Under the pieces are notes generated by a model. That model was not told the origin of the DNA and did not search any database. It worked only from the letters and a program-made list of their open reading frames with translations. A stretch of 51,420 nt of DNA from a virus, in IMG/VR virus record IMGVR_UViG_3300046723_000326, positions 1-51,420 of that record. One strand, given 5' to 3'. Positions 29,796 to 37,060 of this stretch are shown here, piece after piece; positions within the stretch are counted from its first letter, which is position 1; every line of letters starts with the position of its first letter. The position numbers and the translations under genes are program-made.

Positions 29796-31177
29796 CTGTG
29801 CGGAGGAGGTGGGAAGTTGCCGGAGATGGAGCAGGTACTCTCCGAGCATCCCTGCAACGTGGTGAGCGTGGCGTCGAGCTGAGCCTGCGCTGCCGCGTAT
29901 CTTGGATCACCGGCGAAGTTGGTGGTCTGGTATGGATCATTCTTTATGTCGAAGAGTTCGATGTATCCGTGGTTGAACCACTTCACGTATGAGTAGTACA
30001 GCGTTCGGACACCGGCGCTGAACCGACACTGACCGAGCGTCGCAGTGTTCCACGAGCCACCAGTCTGGAATAGAAGAGGAGTGAGCGACCGACCGTCACG
30101 CATCCATCCAGTGACGCCGAGCAACTCTGCAATGGCGGCAGTCGTGTCAATGTTGCTGATGACATTGGCATTCCCCATGATGGAAACGCCGGGGCCGCGC
30201 CAGAACATCGGTAGACGCCAGCTCTCCTCGTACAGCACACCCTTACCATCATTCAGACAGTGCTCGCCCTGCTGGAACCCGTTGTCGCTGGTAAAGATGA
30301 CGTGGGTATTCTCGAGGATTCCTAACGTCGCGAGATCTGCAAAGATGCGGGCGATGCTACGATCGACCGCCTGCAACGTCTCGATTCGCAGCGCCCACGT
30401 ATTCTTGAGAATTGTGATGTCGTCTGCCGTCAGCGTGGGATTGACCTTGAACCCGTTGATAATGTTGACGTTGAAGCTCGGAAAGTTCTGATCCGGGAAC
30501 AACTCCGGGTCGATCGTGCCTGCGTCCTGCGTTGCGGGGACACACGGACCGTGACAGGCGTTCGGCCAGTACTCGATGTAGAACGGCTTCCCCGACGCCG
30601 CGCCCATCGCGATCTGTGCGCGGACCTTTGTGTCGAGCACGTCCGTGATATAGTTGGAATCACCCTCTCCGTATGAGATGATGTCACCATTCTCCATCAG
30701 GGTGTAGTCGTAGTACCGCTCGAAACTACCGATGATGCCGCGAAAGTCGTCGTATCCATCAGGCTGCGGATCTCCTGACATGAAACCGTTGATGTACTTT
30801 CCGGTATGTCCTACCCACACCCCGGAGGACTGTGCCATCGCCGGCAGAGCGCTGGGTATCTGAGGTGCGAATGTGTCGTACGCACCGTCGTTGGTGAGTA
30901 CACCATGATTGTGGGCCTGCAACCCGGATAGAATACTGACACGAGACGGAGCGCAGATCGTGAATGGCGTGACGTGATTGGTGAACTTCATCCCAGCGTT
31001 ACGCAGCAGAATCTTCGTTTGCATCATATAGTTGACGTCGAGCGGCACAGCGTCGTCGACAACAATACGGATGATGTTTGGTCGCGGATCGACACTGCGC
31101 CGAGCTGACGCAGGAAAGATACTCAGGCCGGTCATAGTTCCAGCTCCGATAAGTAGGCTACGACGATTGATCTTCAT
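29792..31177 (-). CDS. Secreted sulfatase with Tat-like signal
   Basis: 461 residues with AAGGAGAAG upstream. Residues 1-25 form a twin-arginine signal (NRRSLLIG, hydrophobic core, ASA cleavage site). The sulfatase fold follows: metal ligands Asp41-Asp42, the formylglycine motif C-x-P-S-R at 75-79 (CAPSRVSILSG), GHTGKY at 123-128, His209 in HGP, SDNG at 297-300 and GEH at 304-306. All catalytic landmarks are present, so it should hydrolyse a sulfate ester after Cys75 maturation by a host enzyme. A complete Tat-exported sulfatase in an early phage operon is unusual. It may strip sulfated polysaccharide or serve the host. Neighbours give no hint of substrate. Confidence 0.9.
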   Translation of the reverse strand: MKINRRSLLIGAGTMTGLSIFPASARRSVDPRPNIIRIVVDDAVPLDVNYMMQTKILLRNAGMKFTNHVTPFTICAPSRVSILSGLQAHNHGVLTNDGAYDTFAPQIPSALPAMAQSSGVWVGHTGKYINGFMSGDPQPDGYDDFRGIIGSFERYYDYTLMENGDIISYGEGDSNYITDVLDTKVRAQIAMGAASGKPFYIEYWPNACHGPCVPATQDAGTIDPELFPDQNFPSFNVNIINGFKVNPTLTADDITILKNTWALRIETLQAVDRSIARIFADLATLGILENTHVIFTSDNGFQQGEHCLNDGKGVLYEESWRLPMFWRGPGVSIMGNANVISNIDTTAAIAELLGVTGWMRDGRSLTPLLFQTGGSWNTATLGQCRFSAGVRTLYYSYVKWFNHGYIELFDIKNDPYQTTNFAGDPRYAAAQAQLDATLTTLQGCSESTCSISGNFPPPPHR

Positions 31178-31178
31178 C

Positions 31179-32195
31179 TTACTTCTCCTTCTGTTGCACT
31201 GTGGTGAGAGCGGCGCGGTCTATGCGCTCGATTTCTGCGACGATTAACGCAGCCGCTTTGATGAGGTTGCGGCGCTTGTTCGTAGGTCTCCACCACTCTT
31301 TAGACCACGGCCAATACCGTCGCACATAGTCATCAGTCCAAGTCGAGTAATATCGGCCAGCCATTGCGTAACAAGCCGCAGCAAGCGCCATTTCGCCGTC
31401 GCTATGCCCGTCGTCATGCTCGACTGTCCACCGCTCCACTTCGATCTGGCGTTTGCGCTCGTCGGCAACATCCCGCAGCGCGTCCTCTGGCTTGGGGGGT
31501 GGGGTGGTGGCTTCAATTTCCTCAAATCGGCCGTCCTCAAATTCTGCTTTGCGGCGAACCCATAAGCCGCTTTCGTCATTGAGTGGCCCGACCTCAGCGC
31601 GATAGACTGTGACTACCTCATATTCAGTTAGTGGTGACGCACATTGAATCTGCGCCTCTCCGATTAACCGATAAGTGGTTCCGCGTTTCTTGTGCCGGAA
31701 CCGACGCACGCCGCCCCCTTCCTCCGACCGTGGCTGCGCTATGTCTGGCGGGGCTTCGTATGGGCGAGGCGAATCACATTCCGGGCAAGGCTGCGGATGA
31801 AGCGACGACCAGCCATGCTCGCAAATGGTCTGCGCTGTGGCGGGTGGTGGTGCGGAGGAAAGGGCGCCGATAGCTTCTACAATTTGCTCCGCCGTGGCGC
31901 GAGCGGCCCACCCAGCGGTCGCGCCATAATGCTTTGTGTCAAGCGTCGTGCTTTCAGCAATTGCTTTCGCTTCCGCAAACGCCTCCCGCTTGCCTTCCTC
32001 GCGGATGGCATCGAGTTTGTTCATCAGCCTGTAGATTTCGCGTCCTGCCGCTACCTGCTGTTCGACGCGCAGCGCCTCAGTCTCCTCAAATGCAATATCC
32101 ATCGCCGCGCCGATGCGGTCCTCGACCGATGCGTCGTTGGGCAGGGCGTTGTAGGCCGCGATGCCGTGCTGTATTCGGATTGCTCGTGTGCTCAT
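31179..32195 (-). CDS. Conserved phage protein, two-domain
   Basis: 338 residues with AAGGAGA upstream. N-terminal helical region (1-115), a CEHGWSS...CPECDSP zinc-like segment near 125, a beta domain (RHKKRGTTYRLIGEAQIQ...LWVRRKAEF) and a C-terminal module (ADERKRQIEVERWTVEHDDGH...GEMALAAACYA...WPW...RRNLIKAAALIVAEIERIDR, read by pattern) common in phages and prophages of proteobacteria. Function unknown. The stop lies 1 bp from the sulfatase start, so they share an operon. Confidence 0.65.
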   Translation of the reverse strand: MSTRAIRIQHGIAAYNALPNDASVEDRIGAAMDIAFEETEALRVEQQVAAGREIYRLMNKLDAIREEGKREAFAEAKAIAESTTLDTKHYGATAGWAARATAEQIVEAIGALSSAPPPATAQTICEHGWSSLHPQPCPECDSPRPYEAPPDIAQPRSEEGGGVRRFRHKKRGTTYRLIGEAQIQCASPLTEYEVVTVYRAEVGPLNDESGLWVRRKAEFEDGRFEEIEATTPPPKPEDALRDVADERKRQIEVERWTVEHDDGHSDGEMALAAACYAMAGRYYSTWTDDYVRRYWPWSKEWWRPTNKRRNLIKAAALIVAEIERIDRAALTTVQQKEK

Positions 32196-32530
32196 TTCTT
32201 TCTCTCCTTCTCTCTCTTCAGTTCATCGATCTGGTTCTGTAGCTCTATATTGGTCTTACCGGCATTGCCTAGACGTGACATGAGGTCGTTGATCTGTTTG
32301 CCGAGCACATCACTCCCTTCCCCTTCGCTGATCTTCTCTTGGACCTTCTTACCGACAACATATCCCATCAACCCAGTGCATATGCTCATGATCAAATCGT
32401 GCAGCGTATCTCCTGCGCCGGTCCCGAGGTGACCGTTTAGAGATGCGATGAACGCACCGACCACAATGATCACTGCGATGAGCATGAGACCACCGACTAT
32501 GATGATCTCCACAATGTCATCCTTGCTCAT
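32192..32530 (-). CDS. Membrane protein with coiled-coil tail
   Basis: 112 residues. Two hydrophobic helices (about 9-30 and 42-60), then a heptad-rich region ending ELQNQIDELKREKERKK. ATGA overlap downstream, 14-bp overlap upstream. May form an envelope-associated complex; not recognised. Confidence 0.55.
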   Translation of the reverse strand: MSKDDIVEIIIVGGLMLIAVIIVVGAFIASLNGHLGTGAGDTLHDLIMSICTGLMGYVVGKKVQEKISEGEGSDVLGKQINDLMSRLGNAGKTNIELQNQIDELKREKERKK

Positions 32531-32897
32531 GCGATAGCTCCTTCGGTGATAGTGCCTCGAAGATGTTGTGATTGATCTTTCTGACCAGACCGTCCTCGAC
32601 CAGTCGGTTCAGTGCTGCGACAACCTCAATACGAGATGGGGATGAACGACCGCGCTCGTGCAGAGACTGCAACGCCGACAAGCGCTCATTCTCCCGCATC
32701 ACGGCACGATCTATCGCGTGTAGGTCGCAGCGGGCACCTATCAATTCGCCAATCTCAGACCTGACGGTCTGGGATCGACGGGCTGCGCGAAGAGCGGGGA
32801 GGAGCGCGGCACGTTGTCCGAAGGATAACGTATCGATGTAGGACAGGAGCTGGTCGGTCAAGCCACGCACTCCGCCGCTGTATTCTTCTCGATCCAC
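32517..32897 (-). CDS. Hypothetical helical protein
   Basis: 126 residues from a GTG start (AAGG four bases upstream); a GTG nine codons in is an alternative. Helical throughout, C-terminus IEVVAALNRLVEDGLVRKINHNIFEAL looks like a winged-helix. May bind DNA. Function unknown. Confidence 0.45.
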   Translation of the reverse strand: MDREEYSGGVRGLTDQLLSYIDTLSFGQRAALLPALRAARRSQTVRSEIGELIGARCDLHAIDRAVMRENERLSALQSLHERGRSSPSRIEVVAALNRLVEDGLVRKINHNIFEALSPKELSHEQG

Positions 32898-33094
32898 GCG
32901 CCTTCAATCTTCTTCATCCACTTTCCCTCCATGGGGAACCACGTCCAGCCAGCGGCTCTCGCATCACTAGCTGGGACGATTGATGGTAGACCTCTCAGTT
33001 TCTGAACCTCATTCAACCATCGAAGTTCGTCTACCTTGTCGCCATCTTGTCTGGCAAGACCAGCCATCTCGTACGCGCGGTCGATCTTGTTCAT
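32858..33094 (-). CDS. Hypothetical small protein
   Basis: 78 residues, overlapping the next gene by 40 bp and coupled by ATGA to the previous one. N-terminal helix (DRAYEMAGLARQDGD...RWLNEVQKLRG) and a Trp-rich end (GWTWFPMEGKWMKK). Not recognised. Confidence 0.45.
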   Translation of the reverse strand: MNKIDRAYEMAGLARQDGDKVDELRWLNEVQKLRGLPSIVPASDARAAGWTWFPMEGKWMKKIEGAWIEKNTAAECVA

Positions 33095-33357
33095 GTCTTG
33101 ACCTTCCGCATGGCGACGACCTTGTCGTCGTGGGCTTGGAGCAGGGCGCGGTCCCGCCGCTGTCTCATGGTTTGTTTGTGACGCTTCATGAACTCAGCCA
33201 GTCTCACCAGACGGCGGGGTGCAAGCACGGCCACGGTCAGACCGCCGCCGCTCAGTGAAGTTCTGAGCAGGCTCGTGTCCTCCTCGTTGAGAGCAGACAG
33301 GACGACGGTGCGCGGGCCGAAGCTGGTGGGGAAGCGGACGAGTAGGCGGATGGTCAT
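33091..33357 (-). CDS. Hypothetical protein
   Basis: 88 residues from ATG 33357 with GGAGGG upstream. Beta-rich start (MTIRLLVRFPTSFGPRTVVLSAL) and a strongly basic helical end. Not recognised. Confidence 0.5.
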   Translation of the reverse strand: MTIRLLVRFPTSFGPRTVVLSALNEEDTSLLRTSLSGGGLTVAVLAPRRLVRLAEFMKRHKQTMRQRRDRALLQAHDDKVVAMRKVKT

Positions 33358-33581
33358 GATTCTGTACCCTCCATGTAGGCGACCTGCGTCTTGGTCGCGA
33401 TGCGCAGGTGATCGCGGTGAATGCGCTGGAACGGGCCATCTGCACCGAACTGTACCTCGTAGTGTCGGCCCTGCCGCAAGCGGACGAGACCCACCCTGGA
33501 GGTTGATGGATGAAAGACCCACCAGTCGCGCTCGTACGCCGGAAGCTCGTCGTTACACTCGGTGTAGGGCCAAGTGATCAT
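33354..33581 (-). CDS. Hypothetical protein
   Basis: 75 residues, coupled at both ends. Aromatic and charged (ERDWWVFHPSTSRVGLVRLRQGRHYEVQF by position 17-45), probably a small beta fold. Not recognised. Confidence 0.45.
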   Translation of the reverse strand: MITWPYTECNDELPAYERDWWVFHPSTSRVGLVRLRQGRHYEVQFGADGPFQRIHRDHLRIATKTQVAYMEGTES

Positions 33582-33766
33582 GATCGCGCCTTAGCGATCG
33601 TGACGTACTCGGCCATTATTTTCCGGGCCTTGGTGAGTTTCGAGGCCAGCACGAGTTCTCGCATTGCTCGAGCTCGTGCTGGGTCGATCTTATTCAGCAC
33701 CGCGCCGGCGATGGCGAGTTGCTCGATCAGGTTGTCTGAGTGAGAGACCGTAGGTTTGATCGTCAC
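33578..33766 (-). CDS. Hypothetical helical protein
   Basis: 62 residues from GTG with a GTGA overlap. Almost entirely helical and basic (ARARAMRELVLASKLTKARK). Coupled to the helix-turn-helix regulator gene. Not recognised. Confidence 0.45.
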   Translation of the reverse strand: MTIKPTVSHSDNLIEQLAIAGAVLNKIDPARARAMRELVLASKLTKARKIMAEYVTIAKARS

Positions 33767-33996
33767 AACCAGATCCCCCTCATCAGATGCTTCGGCGTAG
33801 TGCCGAAGGCGCGAGCCAACATCTCGACATGATGGAGCAGAAAGCGATGTCTTCCTGTCTCCATATTCGCGATTGTTCCTCGCGTCCAGATGGTGCGCTG
33901 TCTCAGTTCCTCCTGTGAGAGACCGAGTAGCTCACGCATCTGCTGCACCTTCGCACCTAGCTGACGATGGCACGGCTCGAGTTCGGGGCGGCTCAC
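33763..33996 (-). CDS. XRE/Cro-like helix-turn-helix regulator
   Basis: 77 residues from GTG with AAGGAG six bases upstream. LGAKVQQMRELLGLSQEELRQRT gives the first helices (positions 13-35), GTIANMETGRH the recognition helix, and VEMLARAFG the last helices, the standard XRE fold. Small enough to be a Cro/cI-type switch protein of the early block. Confidence 0.8.
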   Translation of the reverse strand: MSRPELEPCHRQLGAKVQQMRELLGLSQEELRQRTIWTRGTIANMETGRHRFLLHHVEMLARAFGTTPKHLMRGIWL

Positions 33997-34460
33997 TTCT
34001 TTCTCCTTCCGAGGATGTAGTCCGGGCGACGCTGCGCGTTGGGAGGGCAGACGGCGAGGATTCGCCAGCCATCATCCAGCTTGTCCTGCAAGGTGTCAGT
34101 GCAGGCGTCGTCCATGTGGGTCACCTCGTCGATGTATAGAAGGCCGAGGTCTGGTATGGTGATCTGCACACGGTCGCTGAATTGATGGACGTTGCCTCGG
34201 GATTGCTGCTCGACCTGATCGATCCGGTTCTGCAATTTGACCAGCATCGTATTCTGGTCGCTAGTCTCGTGGATCTCGAGCACGAGCTTGAATTTGGCGG
34301 CGGCGCGCAGACCATCATCGTCTACGAGGAACGTGCCGTACTCGGCATCTCGCTTTTTCTCGGGAAGTACGGGGATGGCGACGCGAAGTTCAGCGTACTG
34401 CTCGTCGGTCAGCTCCTTCCACGCGGAGCCATAGCTCTGGAATTGGACAGATAGGATCAT
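33993..34460 (-). CDS. Hypothetical protein
   Basis: 155 residues from ATG 34460 inside the ATGA overlap with the 32-aa membrane protein; the frame upstream of this is only a shadow. Beta-rich first half and a C-terminal helical region (LDDGWRILAVCPPNAQRRPDYILGRRKK by position 127-155). Not recognised. Confidence 0.5.
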   Translation of the reverse strand: MILSVQFQSYGSAWKELTDEQYAELRVAIPVLPEKKRDAEYGTFLVDDDGLRAAAKFKLVLEIHETSDQNTMLVKLQNRIDQVEQQSRGNVHQFSDRVQITIPDLGLLYIDEVTHMDDACTDTLQDKLDDGWRILAVCPPNAQRRPDYILGRRKK

Positions 34461-34555
34461 CTCCACCACCCGCGCCTGTAGCCGTGGAAGCCGAAGATGG
34501 CTCCAACGATGCCGATGGCAGCCATGATGAGATGGTAGATCACGAACGAGCTCAT
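34457..34555 (-). CDS. 32-residue membrane micro-protein
   Basis: ATG 34555 has GGGAGGA upstream and the stop overlaps the next gene's ATG, so it is very likely translated. One hydrophobic helix (VIYHLIMAAIGIVGAIFGF) followed by HGYRRGWWR. Possibly a lysis, immunity or membrane-stress peptide. Confidence 0.6.
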   Translation of the reverse strand: MSSFVIYHLIMAAIGIVGAIFGFHGYRRGWWR

Positions 34556-34824
34556 CTGCGTCCTCCCTCGACGAATACGTGCCAGACCAATTGGTGGTCG
34601 TTGGTGAGCACGGTGCCGACGTGCTGGTAGGAGTGGGACGGTGCCTCGTGTCCCGTGCCGCTGATGATGACCGGGTAGCGCCAAGGGTCCTCGGCTGTAT
34701 CACATCGATACCAGATGCACAGATCACCGTGCTGAAACGCCGCGTGGAGAAACTCCGTGTGGCGAGGAGCGCTGATGAATTGTGAGTCGACCAGCGCGAG
34801 CTGCCGCTTGTGGACAGTGATCAT
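34552..34824 (-). CDS. DUF7352-type phage protein
   Basis: 90 residues. VHKRQLALVDSQFISAP, FLHAAFQHGDLCIWY and VIISGTGHEA follow the pattern of a small phage family (VDsQ....P.....L.v..Q.g.l.lW......v.GTGh). A beta-sandwich-like small protein of unknown role. Overlaps the 32-aa gene by 4 bp. Confidence 0.6.
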   Translation of the reverse strand: MITVHKRQLALVDSQFISAPRHTEFLHAAFQHGDLCIWYRCDTAEDPWRYPVIISGTGHEAPSHSYQHVGTVLTNDHQLVWHVFVEGGRR

Positions 34825-35000
34825 GCCGGGTCCTCCGGCAGCCAGTCCTCCACGAACTTCTCCTCGTCGTTGTAGTCCTCGGAGCCGGAGAAGGCGTTGA
34901 ATGTCGTAGCGATGTGATAGTCGCTGTAGCGCGCGACGCGTGCGCCGAACTTGTGACGGATATTGCTGACGATTTGCTGATCACCTGTGCTGAGGGGCAT
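34821..35000 (-). CDS. Hypothetical small protein
   Basis: 59 residues from ATG 35000 with CAGGAGAG upstream; a longer frame upstream covers the promoter and is not favoured. Begins MPLSTGDQQIVSNIRHKFG and ends acidic (DYNDEEKFVEDWLPEDPA). First gene after a leftward promoter. Confidence 0.5.
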   Translation of the reverse strand: MPLSTGDQQIVSNIRHKFGARVARYSDYHIATTFNAFSGSEDYNDEEKFVEDWLPEDPA

Positions 35001-35026
35001 GAGTACTCTCCTGCAATGTTGGGTTA

Positions 35027-35056
35027 AGGTTACACTAGGTAGATGGGGGATGTAAA
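35027..35056 (-). promoter_or_regulatory. Leftward promoter, TTTACA-18-TAACCT
   Basis: Read leftward: TTTACA (35056-35051), 18-bp spacer, TAACCT (35032-35027). TTTACATCC is shared with the promoters at 38030-38059 and 41022-41051. Weak -10. Confidence 0.45.
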
Positions 35057-35376
35057 GGCACTGTCGTTCTTCGGTACTCCCGAAGGACGTCGTTGCAGAT
35101 TGCGACAGCCTCGACGATGTGAGTCCACTTGGCACGAAAGAAGACGGACTGAGTGTGACCGTCGAGATAGGTTCCTCTGAGCTCACACACGTAGCGCGAG
35201 CGGGGGTTGTTCCCGCCGTGCTGATTCTTCTGGAACAGGTGAAGTGAGGCTCGACCCGTAGGGGCGATAAGCCTCACTTCACGATGATAGATCCCGACGT
35301 TGTTCGTGTACCACGGCTCGCCGGATAGGGCGCGCACGATCGCGCAGGCGACTTCCGCCTGCGTTGTTCGCGGCAT
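35035..35376 (-). CDS. Hypothetical protein
   Basis: 113 residues from ATG 35376. A TTG at 35448 with AGGTGA upstream would add 24 residues. Composition is protein-like (GIYHREVRLIAP, SVFFRAKWTHIVEAVAICNDVLREY by position) with an alpha/beta pattern. Two hairpins lie inside it (35241-35280 and 35343-35363) and one just before the ATG. No family recognised. Confidence 0.5.
   Translation of the reverse strand: MPRTTQAEVACAIVRALSGEPWYTNNVGIYHREVRLIAPTGRASLHLFQKNQHGGNNPRSRYVCELRGTYLDGHTQSVFFRAKWTHIVEAVAICNDVLREYRRTTVPLHPPST
35241..35280. repeat. Perfect 11-bp inverted repeat
   Basis: GAAGTGAGGCT / AGCCTCACTTC with an 18-base loop, inside the 113-aa gene. Confidence 0.7.
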
Positions 35377-35379
35377 TGC

Positions 35380-35415
35380 GATCGCTTCCCGAATTGAGAA
35401 ATTCAGGAAGCGATC
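35380..35415. repeat. Large hairpin at gene start
   Basis: Arms of 16 bp with one mismatch (GATCGCTTCCCGAATT / AATTCAGGAAGCGATC), loop GAGA, ending four bases from ATG 35376. In the mRNA it would hide the ribosome-binding stretch, so it may control translation. Confidence 0.75.
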
Positions 35416-35446
35416 CCACGTCTTCGGGCTCTTTTTCCAGGGCGGC

Positions 35447-35472
35447 AACGATCACCTACTTGGGTGATCGTT
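35447..35472. repeat. Perfect 10-bp hairpin between genes
   Basis: AACGATCACC / GGTGATCGTT, 6-base loop, at the junction of the 113-aa gene and the DUF3846-type gene. No T-run, so not a classical terminator. Confidence 0.7.
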
Positions 35473-35758
35473 GGACTATAGTGACACAGCCGACGAGGAA
35501 CGGCGTGCCGCGCAGGGGACGACCCTCGAGGCACTTCATCCAGTGGGTGGTTGCGAGATTATTGCGAGGAAGGCCGCGAGCGATCCCATCCTCGTTGACC
35601 CATACGGTCGCGGCGCGGCCCTCGTAACGATCGAAAGTCGGGACGTGCTCTATTGACCCCCCAACAAACTCTTGGAGTTTGTTGAGAGGTGGCTTGCGCT
35701 CACTGTCGTGCGTGGTGAGGGTACCATCTCCGTGGATGAGTGTGGTGCGGTAGGACAT
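35456..35758 (-). CDS. DUF3846-type protein
   Basis: 100 residues from ATG 35758 with GGAGAC upstream. LQEFVGGSIEHVPTF, then VWVNEDGIARGLPRNNLA, is the DUF3846 pattern (VGG.ie......vyvNEeG...glp.N). Common in phages and plasmids; function unknown. A hairpin, CAACAAACTC/GAGTTTGTTG (35662-35684), lies in the coding part. Confidence 0.7.
   Translation of the reverse strand: MSYRTTLIHGDGTLTTHDSERKPPLNKLQEFVGGSIEHVPTFDRYEGRAATVWVNEDGIARGLPRNNLATTHWMKCLEGRPLRGTPFLVGCVTIVQRSPK
35662..35684. repeat. Perfect 10-bp in-gene hairpin
   Basis: CAACAAACTC / GAGTTTGTTG, 3-base loop, in the DUF3846-type gene. Confidence 0.7.
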
Positions 35759-36273
35759 CACTCTGTCTCCAGTGTCACGAAGCCGTGGCTGGTGTCCCAG
35801 TTGACGTCTCCTTTGGTGAGGCCACGAGCGATGCACTCGGCGACGGTGGCTCCGACTGTCCAGTGAGAGTAGCGAGTGAAAGACTCGCTACTCGGTCTCT
35901 TCGGATTGGGGGCGACCGCCGCAACGCGGCGCGTGTCTACAACGCGCGCAGGTGATGGGTTAGAAGGGCTGCGGACCACTCTGGGCGCTCGCGGAACGTG
36001 CCGCGTTATGGGTTTACCCACCAACAGCTCAAGGGCTTGTACGACCCCCGCTGTACTCTCGCGGCACATGGGGAAAACGAGAGCCAAGTGGTCGATCGGA
36101 TGGTTGTCGAGAGCCTGCAGAAAGTCGGGACCCGAAGGTGGATCGTCGCGCTCGGGGTCTGGGTGTGGAAATGTCGGGTCACGCTTGACCAGACAGTCCC
36201 ACGCGATCTTGCGGAGCGGCGGCGGCATCGACATGATCGTCTGTCTGTGCTCTGGCTTCAGGAAGTGGTTCAT
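35758..36273 (-). CDS. Protein with the shared C-terminal module (paralogue copy 2)
   Basis: 171 residues from ATG 36273 with CAGGAG upstream. A helical N-terminal part (HFLKPEHRQTIMSMP) with a Pro-rich middle and a basic linker (RAPRVVRSP) is followed by a C-terminal module RYSHWTVGATVAECIARG, then GDVNWDTSHGFVTL, that aligns with the end of the proteins at 15711-16040, 42408-42815 and 43921-44244. This copy has a divergent start (SHWTVGAT for ALYKTGMT), so it may have a distinct role. Confidence 0.65.
   Translation of the reverse strand: MNHFLKPEHRQTIMSMPPPLRKIAWDCLVKRDPTFPHPDPERDDPPSGPDFLQALDNHPIDHLALVFPMCRESTAGVVQALELLVGKPITRHVPRAPRVVRSPSNPSPARVVDTRRVAAVAPNPKRPSSESFTRYSHWTVGATVAECIARGLTKGDVNWDTSHGFVTLETE
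35867..35893. repeat. Perfect 11-bp in-gene hairpin
   Basis: GAGTAGCGAGT / ACTCGCTACTC, loop GAAAG, within the coding region of paralogue copy 2. Confidence 0.75.
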
Positions 36274-36589
36274 GGTGATTCTCCTGTTTGAGTATGAATT
36301 CGTGGTACCAGATGTCGCACCTATCGGATACATCGTCGAGTGCGATGATGGTACCGGGGAAGTCAGTCCATCGGTACCACGGTCGGCCGGGCATCTTCGG
36401 ATGCTCCTCGTACTGGAGTCGACCAAAGCGAAGCTGTAGTTGTCGAGCCTGATCCTCATGATTGACAGAGAAGACTGGGAGAGCCACCCCGTTGAAGGAT
36501 GACTCTCCAAGTCGACGATAGCTGATGGTCCCGTCCTTGCAGATATCCACAAGGACGGGACGAATCAGACGACTGGCGCTGAGAGGCAT
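36179..36589 (-). CDS. Hypothetical protein
   Basis: 136 residues from ATG 36589; no strong ribosome site, but it overlaps the end of the upstream gene by 25 bp. It also overlaps paralogue copy 2 by 95 bp, which is long for this genome. A beta-rich core (VLVDICKDGTISYRRLGESS, WYRWTDFPGTIIALD by position) supports a real protein; the last 30 residues read through the next gene's start. Confidence 0.45.
   Translation of the reverse strand: MPLSASRLIRPVLVDICKDGTISYRRLGESSFNGVALPVFSVNHEDQARQLQLRFGRLQYEEHPKMPGRPWYRWTDFPGTIIALDDVSDRCDIWYHEFILKQENHHEPLPEARAQTDDHVDAAAAPQDRVGLSGQA
36528..36561. repeat. Perfect 12-bp in-gene hairpin
   Basis: GTCCCGTCCTTG / CAAGGACGGGAC, 10-base loop, inside the 136-aa gene near its start. 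Confidence 0.75.
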
Positions 36590-36789
36590 TGCAGTCCGTT
36601 CTCCACTCGCAGGCGGCCGAGGTCGATCTGACCCTGTCGGCGCGCGGTCTCCTGCGTCGACTGGTGCGGGGTGTAGCGCGAGGGCTTCACGCGCCATCGA
36701 TCCGGAGCCGTCGATCTGGCAGAGATAGCTGGAGAGACGAAGCCGGCGAGACCGACGCTGGATAGTGCGAAAAGATGGCGGTTGAACAT
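36565..36789 (-). CDS. Small secreted protein candidate
   Basis: 74 residues. Residues 1-23 (MFNRHLFALSSVGLAGFVSPAISA) read by position as a signal peptide ending in AISA; the mature part is basic and short. The leader resembles that of the phage sulfatase (NR..., hydrophobic core, P, A.A), but has RH in place of RR. Coupled to the upstream stop (TGAGCCATG). Unknown function; might be a remnant of another exported protein. Confidence 0.45.
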   Translation of the reverse strand: MFNRHLFALSSVGLAGFVSPAISARSTAPDRWRVKPSRYTPHQSTQETARRQGQIDLGRLRVENGLQCLSAPVV

Positions 36790-36792
36790 GGC

Positions 36793-36981
36793 TCAGCCTG
36801 CGAACATGATGGTGGAGTGATCGGGGCCGGTCATCACATATCGCTGGGTGTCCGGGGAGGGGTTCTTGCCGGCGAGCTGGAGGAAGGTGGCGTAGACGTC
36901 GGACTGGACATCACCGTGAGAGACAACGCGAGTGATGACTGGGCTGTCGGCGTCGCGAGGTACTTCGAGAACTCGGTACAT
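36793..36981 (-). CDS. Hypothetical small protein
   Basis: 62 residues with AAGGAT nine bases upstream. Beta-rich (VPRDADSPVITRVVSHGDVQSD and RYVMTGPDHSTIMF by position). Not recognised. The 79-bp gap upstream contains the hairpin CCCCCGGT/ACCGGGGG (37013-37037). Confidence 0.5.
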   Translation of the reverse strand: MYRVLEVPRDADSPVITRVVSHGDVQSDVYATFLQLAGKNPSPDTQRYVMTGPDHSTIMFAG

Positions 36982-37060
36982 GGTAGGGATCCTTCTGTTG
37001 GGGGTGAGAGCACCCCCGGTCCATGGGGAACCGGGGGCTCTGAAAAGACTGGGGTGAACG

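Noticed and set aside
16155-31177. Radical SAM gene as maturase for the phage sulfatase
   Set aside because: Anaerobic sulfatase maturases have extra clusters and other motifs; this protein has the RlmN/Cfr cysteine pair and lies in a different operon on the other strand.
34461-34727. N-terminal extension of the 155-aa protein
   Set aside because: The extension overlaps two better-supported genes in another frame; the ATG in the ATGA overlap is preferred.
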